DNA from: Cellvibrionaceae bacterium
GTDB taxonomy: Bacteria > Pseudomonadota > Gammaproteobacteria > Pseudomonadales > Cellvibrionaceae
Assembly (NCBI GenBank): GCA_027012915.1
Contig: JALUYN010000657.1
Coordinates: 1-5,695, forward strand
Length of the DNA: 5,695 nucleotides
Direction: 5' to 3'
The position numbers and the translations under genes were made by a program. Positions 1-5,695 of the stretch are shown here, one piece after another. The notes beneath the pieces are model-generated. The model was not told the origin of the DNA. It saw only the letters and a list, made by a program, of their open reading frames with translations, and searched no databases. Position 1 is the first letter of the stretch. Each line of letters starts with the position of its first letter.

Positions 1-44
1 TTGGCCTACCTCGTAATAAACAGCTTGTGTGTGCGGTCGATCAT
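1..44 (-). pseudogene. Start of IS3 OrfB (integrase-like transposase), apparently stopped by TAG
   Basis: The codons from the ATG at 44-42 read [12 protein letters not shown], then TAG at 8-6, then GCC AA. From family knowledge, OrfB proteins of related IS3 elements start with MIDR.H.L followed by ..RQA.LL. The TAG therefore falls where a glutamine codon (CAG) is expected, one C-to-T change away. This suggests a dead transposase, but only five bases remain after the stop in the window, so the rest of OrfB cannot be checked. If orfB used another start further downstream, this reading would be wrong. Confidence 0.45.
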
Positions 45-344
45 CGTTTGTCGCTCAGTAATCCCCCCCTTGGTGAGCGCTCCTTCTAAAAAATCGTTCT
101 CCAAAGTCAGCTGGTCAATTTTGGCGAGAATTGTTTTCACATCGACCGAAGGTTCCTTGGACTCATCACCTCCGAAGGCTTCAGCAGAGTTCTCTAGTAA
201 CTGGGTCTTCCACTGGGTAATCTGATTGGGATGGACATCGAATCGCTGCGCCAGCTCGGCAACGGTTTGTTCGCCTTTGAGAGCGACAATAGCCACTTTG
301 GCTTTGAATTCGGGTGAGTAGTTACGACGAGGACATCTAGCCAT
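6..344 (-). CDS. IS3-family transposase OrfA (helix-turn-helix subunit), C-terminus apparently frameshifted
   Basis: OrfA of IS3 elements is the DNA-binding half of the OrfAB transposase, which recognises the terminal inverted repeats. From the ATG at 344 the protein is 112 residues. It has the typical opening [18 protein letters not shown], a helix-turn-helix around residues 27-46 ([20 protein letters not shown]), and a leucine-rich oligomerisation helix around 67-90. The ATG at 344 is preceded by AGGAGA with 6-base spacing, so the longer GTG reading from 368 is rejected. The last part is odd. After ALTKGG the reading frame gives [18 protein letters not shown], whereas dropping one G from the G7 run at 63-69 gives GLLSDKR and then a TGA overlapping the next ATG. 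That shorter ending resembles, from memory, OrfA termini of related elements. OrfA here therefore seems to run into the orfB frame. The family is certain; the frameshift is an inference. Confidence 0.9.
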   Translation of the reverse strand: MARCPRRNYSPEFKAKVAIVALKGEQTVAELAQRFDVHPNQITQWKTQLLENSAEAFGGDESKEPSVDVKTILAKIDQLTLENDFLEGALTKGGITERQTMIDRTHKLFITR

Positions 345-363
345 GAAAAATCTCCTGTTAACG

Positions 364-377
364 GGCACTACCGTGCC
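364..377. repeat. Small inverted repeat in the IS leader
   Basis: GGCAC-TACC-GTGCC forms a perfect 5-base-pair stem with a 4-base loop between the presumed IS tip and the OrfA ribosome binding site at 351-356. No T run follows it on either strand, so it is not a convincing intrinsic terminator. Hairpins in IS leaders can dampen expression from outside transcripts, but here the stem does not cover the Shine-Dalgarno site. Its function is unknown. Confidence 0.4.
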
Positions 378-406
378 TTAAATCGTGCGGAGATTCATAA
401 CGCTGT

Positions 407-1306
407 TCAGATTTCCGGGACCAGCTCTGTGGAGCTTTCCATTTTTCCATCAGCACTGCGCAACTCTTCGAAAGGTGGGTATCCATGCATATTATCGAAA
501 GCAACATCTACAGCGATCTCATCACGGTAGCTCTCGCTATATTCTAGCGCCTTACCCAAGCATCGCATTACCTCATCATACTGGCTCATCGCGCTATATG
601 CACAAGCAAGCTGATAGAAAGCATGTCCATTTTGAGAATCTATTTCAAGTGCGCGATGACACAAATTTGCTGCCCACTGAGGCTCGTCTAGTTCCAGCAC
701 TGCATCAGCCTTGTAAGTCAAAGCCTCGCAATCATTTGGTCGCAAATTCAAGACCTGGTCGTAGATGTCAATTTTATTTATTGGCGAGGCTTCTTGCTGT
801 GCTCGCAACCAAAGCGATTGGACCTCACGCGCCAGTTCTATTTCCTCGCGATTCTCCTTTATATGGCGCGTTTTCTGCTTTAGCTGACTTTCTATATTTT
901 TCAGTCGCGTTTCATACTCCTGCACCAAATTACTAATTTCAGCATCGGCTGAAGAAAGAACGCGATCCTTGATCTCACGGATAGATGTCCAGCCAACAAC
1001 AACAAGTACCGACGTAGCGCCAGCAATTAGGTAGAAGAAATAAGTCACTGTGTCGGTAGCATAAGTCACAGCCCGGTCAACTGACTCGTGCTCACGATCT
1101 AGGATTTGTTGCATTAGCTCGTGCTTTTGAGCGGACATATCGACCCTAAGCTGCTTCACTTCATCGAGCATATAGCGCTCGATAAACGGAGTGTAGAGAG
1201 GCTCTTCTAGCTCCCCCAGATGTTCAGAAGTCACTTCTGAAAACACCTGCTGAGTCACCGCGAGTAAAAATAGTCCAATCGGTACTTTGATTATGAAGCT
1301 AAACAT
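407..1306 (-). CDS. Membrane-anchored coiled-coil TPR protein, last gene of the ectoine operon
   Basis: This is a 299-residue protein of unknown specific role. The N-terminus is a hydrophobic, signal-peptide-like stretch (residues 1-23, possible cleavage near VFS-E). Residues 24-84 are hydrophilic and probably lie outside the cytoplasm. A transmembrane helix follows at about 86-106 (TYFFYLIAGATSVLVVVGW), then a charged predicted coiled coil at 118-165. After it come two or three tetratricopeptide repeats at roughly 160-260, with the clearest units at 193-226 and 227-260. TPRs usually mediate protein-protein contacts, so this looks like a membrane scaffold or sensor with its TPR domain in the cytoplasm. 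Its ATG lies inside ask_ect (16-base overlap) and I see no good Shine-Dalgarno sequence, so translation is probably coupled to ask_ect. A link to osmoadaptation is inferred from position alone. The stop is 9 bases from the presumed IS tip, so the C-terminus may have been altered by the insertion. Confidence 0.88.
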   Translation of the reverse strand: MFSFIIKVPIGLFLLAVTQQVFSEVTSEHLGELEEPLYTPFIERYMLDEVKQLRVDMSAQKHELMQQILDREHESVDRAVTYATDTVTYFFYLIAGATSVLVVVGWTSIREIKDRVLSSADAEISNLVQEYETRLKNIESQLKQKTRHIKENREEIELAREVQSLWLRAQQEASPINKIDIYDQVLNLRPNDCEALTYKADAVLELDEPQWAANLCHRALEIDSQNGHAFYQLACAYSAMSQYDEVMRCLGKALEYSESYRDEIAVDVAFDNMHGYPPFEELRSADGKMESSTELVPEI

Positions 1307-2748
1307 ATCGCGCGGCCGTGATCGAAGACTTCAACCAAAGCAGAATGTAAGCTCCTGACTGTCACATCATAATCACTCTCATCTACTACCATTTGCATGT
1401 CCACCTGACGCATAGATTGGTGGATAGCTTGTACATTAATATCGCTATCGGCGACTGCTTTAAGGGTTTTAGCGAGAATTCCTGACATCTTCAAATCGCT
1501 ACCAATAGCTGAGACTATGGCGACCTTTCGATGATTGATCTCAGCTTCTGGATAAATCTCCTCCAAAGCTGAACGAATGCGCTTAATGGTTTTGAGGCTA
1601 CATGACAGATAGTGCGTAATAGTATTGGCATTGACATCTTTCGCCACGACATGACCATTAAATCTCTGAATATGCCGGAGAAATTCAACATCATATACTG
1701 GCAGATTTCCGGCCATGTCCTGATCAAAAATCTCCAGTGCATAAACACCCTTACACCCTGCAATAATCTCAACACAAGGCTTGTCACTAACGTAGTCAGT
1801 CGTAATTAGAGTGCCCATATGATCAGGCTCAAAAGTGTTTTTGATCCGTAGAGCAATATTCTTCTGTCGCAGTCCTTTAGCCGCCTTCGGATGAATGGCT
1901 TCCATTCCAAGATTGGCTAACTGATCAGCCACATCGTAGTTAGTACGCCCTATCGGTACAGCATTACACTCTCCGACTAAACGAGGATCAGCACTACTCA
2001 GATGAAATTCCTTATGAATAGTTGCTTCGCGAGCCTCACTAAGTACAGCAAGACGGCTGAAAGTCATCTCACTGTAACCTCGATCAAAAACACTCATCAA
2101 GCCCTGCTCGCAATGAGCATAGCCAGTAACAATAGGCAGCTCCTTACCTAAATCTAGGCTAGACAAGGCCTGCTCGATTCTCTGGTCGAGAGGAAAATGC
2201 TGTTCGCTATTCCAACCAGTCAAGTCTATAAATCGAGCGTTGATACCATCACGTTTCAGCAAATGGGTAGTGTTCCACGCGCTATGTGCCTCACCAATAC
2301 TAGCCAACATCTCTCGGACCGTAGTCAACTGTTCGGTCAACGAAAAATGGCCATGGAGGCAGAGATTATGTAGATTGGTTAGACATTCGCTCGCGCTATC
2401 AATTCTCTGATCAATAAAGCTGTTCGCCCTAAGCAATAGCTCTCCCGCACCGAATAAATCGAAATTAATAGCATGCAGCTTTTCTTTTATCGCCTTGAGA
2501 GCGCATAACCAAGAGCCATCTTCAATACCATTAGCGAATAATGAATACACACCTGGAACAGCGCTCTTCTTGTGCTCTAGCAACAAATCGGTAATACCGC
2601 CATACGCTGACACTACGAATATACGCTGATACAAATCAGTGTCCCGAAGTTCGGCCAGATCCCTTCCACGCAAGATAATGTTATCCCTTACAGAAGGATA
2701 ATCACTCATCGATGTACCGCCGATTTTTTCTACTGTATGAAAAGTCAT
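1291..2748 (-). CDS. ask_ect: Ectoine-type aspartate kinase (EC 2.7.2.4)
   Basis: This enzyme phosphorylates L-aspartate to aspartyl phosphate, the first step toward aspartate semialdehyde, the substrate of EctB. It is 485 residues. The kinase signature KIGGTS is at residues 8-13, followed by VSAYGGITDLLLEHKK (46-61), a block typical of the ectoine-linked class rather than of housekeeping LysC or ThrA. The amino-acid-kinase domain continues through RGYSEMTFSRLA (223-234) and SADPRLVG (252-259). Two ACT regulatory domains follow, at about 326-395 and 407-480, the second with VAIVSAIGSDLKMSGILAK. From published work on this family, such isozymes are thought to escape the feedback inhibition that limits ordinary aspartokinases; the sequence alone does not prove this. 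The ATG at 2748 has AAAGGA five bases upstream. It lies 41 bases after ectC and overlaps the TPR gene by 16 bases. Confidence 0.95.
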   Translation of the reverse strand: MTFHTVEKIGGTSMSDYPSVRDNIILRGRDLAELRDTDLYQRIFVVSAYGGITDLLLEHKKSAVPGVYSLFANGIEDGSWLCALKAIKEKLHAINFDLFGAGELLLRANSFIDQRIDSASECLTNLHNLCLHGHFSLTEQLTTVREMLASIGEAHSAWNTTHLLKRDGINARFIDLTGWNSEQHFPLDQRIEQALSSLDLGKELPIVTGYAHCEQGLMSVFDRGYSEMTFSRLAVLSEAREATIHKEFHLSSADPRLVGECNAVPIGRTNYDVADQLANLGMEAIHPKAAKGLRQKNIALRIKNTFEPDHMGTLITTDYVSDKPCVEIIAGCKGVYALEIFDQDMAGNLPVYDVEFLRHIQRFNGHVVAKDVNANTITHYLSCSLKTIKRIRSALEEIYPEAEINHRKVAIVSAIGSDLKMSGILAKTLKAVADSDINVQAIHQSMRQVDMQMVVDESDYDVTVRSLHSALVEVFDHGRAICLAS

Positions 2749-2789
2749 GAAAATCCTTTCTATTTCTGTCTGATAATCGATCTTCTTAA

Positions 2790-3191
2790 CTAGCTGATGG
2801 CCTCAGCCGTCAGTTCGTAGGCACCTTCGCTATTGTGTACTTCCTTCCCATTCAGCGGAGGATTGAAGACACAGGCCATTGTCATGTCTTCAAAAGCCCG
2901 AAGGATATGTGGATCGTGCTTATCGAGAACATAGAGAGTACCAGGACCAATATCGTGGACTTTGCCATCCTCAAGACTAATTATTTCCCCCAAACCGCTT
3001 ATACAGTACACCGACTCAAGATGATTCTGGTAGTGCATGCGAAAGTCTGCACCTTTGTATATCGTCGTAATGTGAAAAGAGAATCCCATATTGTCATCTT
3101 TCAACAACATGCGTGTACTTTCCCAATTACCATCGGGTGAAACGATACGACGGTCTGATTTTTCAGAGTTCGACAAATGTCTTATAATCAC
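2790..3191 (-). CDS. ectC: L-ectoine synthase (EC 4.2.1.108)
   Basis: EctC is a cytoplasmic cupin enzyme that cyclises N-gamma-acetyl-L-2,4-diaminobutyrate to ectoine with loss of water. At 133 residues it has the usual family length and starts with the familiar MIIRHL. The conserved core [17 protein letters not shown] (53-69), the block [14 protein letters not shown] (82-95) and [13 protein letters not shown] (107-119) are all present. By alignment from memory with the structurally studied Paenibacillus lautus enzyme (iron ligands Glu57, Tyr85, His93), the ligands here are Glu59, Tyr87 and His95, and Glu117 matches its catalytic-site Glu115. The enzyme therefore looks intact. The start is GTG at 3191; an in-frame TGA lies 24 bases upstream of it with no other start between, and GAGGAA sits 6 bases before the GTG. 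It follows orf148 by 38 bases instead of directly following ectB. Confidence 0.97.
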   Translation of the reverse strand: MIIRHLSNSEKSDRRIVSPDGNWESTRMLLKDDNMGFSFHITTIYKGADFRMHYQNHLESVYCISGLGEIISLEDGKVHDIGPGTLYVLDKHDPHILRAFEDMTMACVFNPPLNGKEVHNSEGAYELTAEAIS

Positions 3192-3197
3192 ATTAAA

Positions 3198-3203
3198 TTC
3201 CTC
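3198..3203 (-). promoter_or_regulatory. Ribosome binding site of ectC
   Basis: GAGGAA is spaced 6 bases from the GTG start at 3191. It supports the non-ATG start, because the nearby ATG at 3193 is out of frame and meets TGA at once. Confidence 0.7.
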
Positions 3204-3229
3204 ATGATTTTTAGCTCAATCATTACGAT

Positions 3230-3676
3230 TCATATCCGACTCTTAATACTCTCCAGATGCTGCTTTAGAAGCTCTGCATCATCAATAGCGCTGTAGTTAT
3301 TGAGCTTGTTGTACTGAGTCTTGGAAAGCGCTTCCAGTTTAGATTCGATCTGGGCCAAGCTTTGCCTGATCTCTTGATAAAGATCGATATTTATCGAGCT
3401 ACTATTATCGATTAAGTCAATCGCTTCTGATAACAATAGTGGCAAAGCCTCAAGCACCAATCGATCAAGATTTTCTGTCTTAAGTTCATGCTTCAACTTA
3501 CTACGCTCGCGCAGCCAAACTTCAAGCTCTTCAATCTCATCACTAATCAAGACCGCAGAAACATGCGGAGCAACTACATCGATACAGGCATCAAAGCTGG
3601 CTACTACCTTCCAGTTCTCGCCGTCGCCGGATGGACGAAGGCAGTTGACCGTATTGTGATCCAATTCGAACTTCAT
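3230..3676 (-). CDS. Uncharacterised 148-residue protein encoded between ectB and ectC (orf148)
   Basis: I do not recognise a family. The protein is soluble, with no signal peptide or membrane segment. It appears to have an N-terminal part of mixed strand and helix (about 1-45, MKFELDHNTVNCLRPS... NWKVVASFDACIDVV), followed by an acidic and basic helical region (46-90, EIEELEVWLRERSKLKHELK then LVLEALPLLLSEAIDLID). It ends in a likely amphipathic or coiled-coil helix pair (98-148, including LYQEIRQSLAQIESKLEAL). It is a real gene on contextual grounds. It has AAGGAG at 3682-3687 with 5-base spacing to the ATG, it begins 35 bases after the ectB stop, it ends 38 bases before ectC, and it runs in the same direction. 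Ectoine clusters normally have ectB directly followed by ectC, so this is an insertion into a conserved pair. A role in ectoine synthesis or its control is only a guess. It could also be a cargo gene acquired by chance. Confidence 0.85.
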   Translation of the reverse strand: MKFELDHNTVNCLRPSGDGENWKVVASFDACIDVVAPHVSAVLISDEIEELEVWLRERSKLKHELKTENLDRLVLEALPLLLSEAIDLIDNSSSINIDLYQEIRQSLAQIESKLEALSKTQYNKLNNYSAIDDAELLKQHLESIKSRI

Positions 3677-3681
3677 GCTGG

Positions 3682-3687
3682 CTCCTT
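3682..3687 (-). promoter_or_regulatory. Ribosome binding site of orf148
   Basis: AAGGAG lies 5 bases before the ATG at 3676. It is as strong as the ectB site, which indicates that orf148 is translated efficiently from the ect transcript and is not a spurious reading frame. Confidence 0.75.
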
Positions 3688-3711
3688 AAGGTCAAATAGA
3701 CGATTTACTTT

Positions 3712-5558
<1,847 letters not shown>

Positions 5559-5564
5559 AGTACA

Positions 5565-5570
5565 TCCACC
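5565..5570 (-). promoter_or_regulatory. Ribosome binding site of ectA, favours the start at 5558
   Basis: GGTGGA, a moderate Shine-Dalgarno match, sits 6 bases before the ATG at 5558. The upstream in-frame ATG at 5585 is preceded by a T-rich stretch without purine-rich pairing. Confidence 0.6.
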
Positions 5571-5592
5571 ACTTAACTTTTGCATACAAATA

Positions 5593-5622
5593 AAAATACC
5601 CAGGCAACCCGAGACAAATCAA
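5593..5622 (-). promoter_or_regulatory. Candidate sigma-70-type promoter of the ect operon
   Basis: On the minus strand TTGATT (5617-5622) and TATTTT (5593-5598) are separated by 18 bases, with a G/C-rich stretch next to the -10. This would start transcription around 5585-5587 and give a leader of about 27-29 bases to the ectA ATG at 5558. Published ect promoters are osmotically induced and often have imperfect sigma-70 or sigma-38 elements; this one fits loosely. A second -35-like TTGACC lies at 5652-5657 but has no good -10. The assignment is by eye only. Confidence 0.35.
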
Positions 5623-5657
5623 AGAAATACGGATTTAAAATCCATAAAAAGGGTCAA

Positions 5658-5667
5658 TATTGCAATA
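5658..5667. promoter_or_regulatory. 10-base perfect palindrome upstream of ectA, possible operator
   Basis: TATTGCAATA is a perfect palindrome directly next to the -35-like TTGACC at 5652-5657. Its position about 35 bases upstream of the candidate -35 element would suit a regulator. A short AT-rich palindrome can also arise by chance, and no cognate regulator gene is in the window. Confidence 0.25.
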
Positions 5668-5672
5668 ACCAA

Positions 5673-5686
5673 CCAGGTCATCCTGG
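5673..5686. promoter_or_regulatory. CCAGG-N4-CCTGG dyad upstream of ectA, possible operator
   Basis: Perfect 5-base inverted arms flank TCAT. No T run follows on either strand, so it is not an intrinsic terminator for an upstream gene. Together with the palindrome at 5658-5667 it may form a regulatory region, but no function can be shown from the sequence. Confidence 0.25.
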
Positions 5687-5695
5687 ATCTAATAT

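Larger units (their letters stand above)
1..397 (-). mobile_element. IS3-family insertion sequence, 5' part only (continues past base 1)
   Basis: This is the left (orfA) end of an IS3-family element, identified from its OrfA protein. The outer boundary is inferred. IS3-family ends usually begin with TG, and the minus strand reads TGAATCTCCGCACG from base 397, 53 bases before the OrfA ATG, which is a usual leader length. If that is right, only 9 bases separate the IS from the stop codon of the TPR gene. An alternative TG at 409-408 would make the TPR stop codon itself part of the IS. The leader holds a small inverted repeat, GGCAC-N4-GTGCC, at 364-377. The other end, most of orfB and any target-site duplication are outside the window. 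The exact tip is therefore uncertain, but the family assignment is solid. Confidence 0.8.

Noticed and set aside
368..368. GTG start at 368 for the IS OrfA, adding MPVNRRFF
   Set aside because: The ATG at 344 has a strong AGGAGA site and matches the family's usual N-terminus; the extra codons also overlap the leader inverted repeat.
364..377. GGCAC-N4-GTGCC as the terminator of the ect operon
   Set aside because: The stem is only 5 base pairs and no T run follows on the minus strand, so intrinsic termination is unlikely.
385..936. Long plus-strand reading frame of 183 codons
   Set aside because: It lies antisense to the TPR gene, has no recognisable domain and no ribosome site, and its composition looks like a reverse-strand shadow.
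2835..3140. Plus-strand reading frame of 101 codons opposite ectC
   Set aside because: It is antisense to a highly conserved ectC gene and encodes nothing recognisable.
3188..3223. Eleven-codon mini-ORF ending in TGA that overlaps the ectC GTG start, a possible leader peptide
   Set aside because: It has no good ribosome site and no notable codon pattern or hairpin; short frames like this are expected by chance.

Overview
The window carries an ectoine (compatible solute) biosynthesis operon, all on the minus strand and transcribed from high to low coordinates. The gene order is ectA, ectB, an unrecognised 148-residue gene (orf148), ectC, ask_ect, and a membrane-anchored TPR protein. Immediately after the TPR gene comes the start of an IS3-family insertion sequence in the same orientation, cut off by the window edge at base 1. 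The ectA-ectB-ectC-ask_ect set, the protein signatures and the moderate base composition suggest a marine or halotolerant gammaproteobacterium; the genus cannot be set from the sequence alone.

Layout from right to left: 5559-5695 is the upstream region of ectA, with a plausible sigma-70-like promoter and two small dyads. ectA (5058-5558) encodes L-2,4-diaminobutyrate acetyltransferase. ectB (3712-5019) encodes diaminobutyrate--2-oxoglutarate transaminase. orf148 (3230-3676) has no function I can recognise but a near-perfect Shine-Dalgarno site. ectC (2790-3191) encodes ectoine synthase with a GTG start. ask_ect (1291-2748) encodes the ectoine-type aspartokinase. The TPR gene (407-1306) overlaps the end of ask_ect by 16 bases. 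Gaps between the genes from ectA to ask_ect are only 35-41 bases, and no terminator-like hairpin is visible between any of the genes, so all six probably share one transcript.

How they work together: Ask_Ect phosphorylates aspartate to feed aspartate semialdehyde synthesis (the dehydrogenase is not here). EctB transaminates the semialdehyde to L-2,4-diaminobutyrate, EctA acetylates that to N-gamma-acetyl-diaminobutyrate, and EctC cyclises it to ectoine. No ectoine hydroxylase (ectD), MarR-type ectR or ectoine transporter is seen in the window, although any of them could lie outside it.

The unusual points are orf148 inserted inside the otherwise standard ectB-ectC pair, the TPR membrane protein translationally coupled to ask_ect, and an insertion sequence abutting the operon's 3' end. 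The IS appears to be a damaged copy: a seven-base G run puts orfA into the orfB frame, and a TAG then ends it where related elements usually have glutamine.
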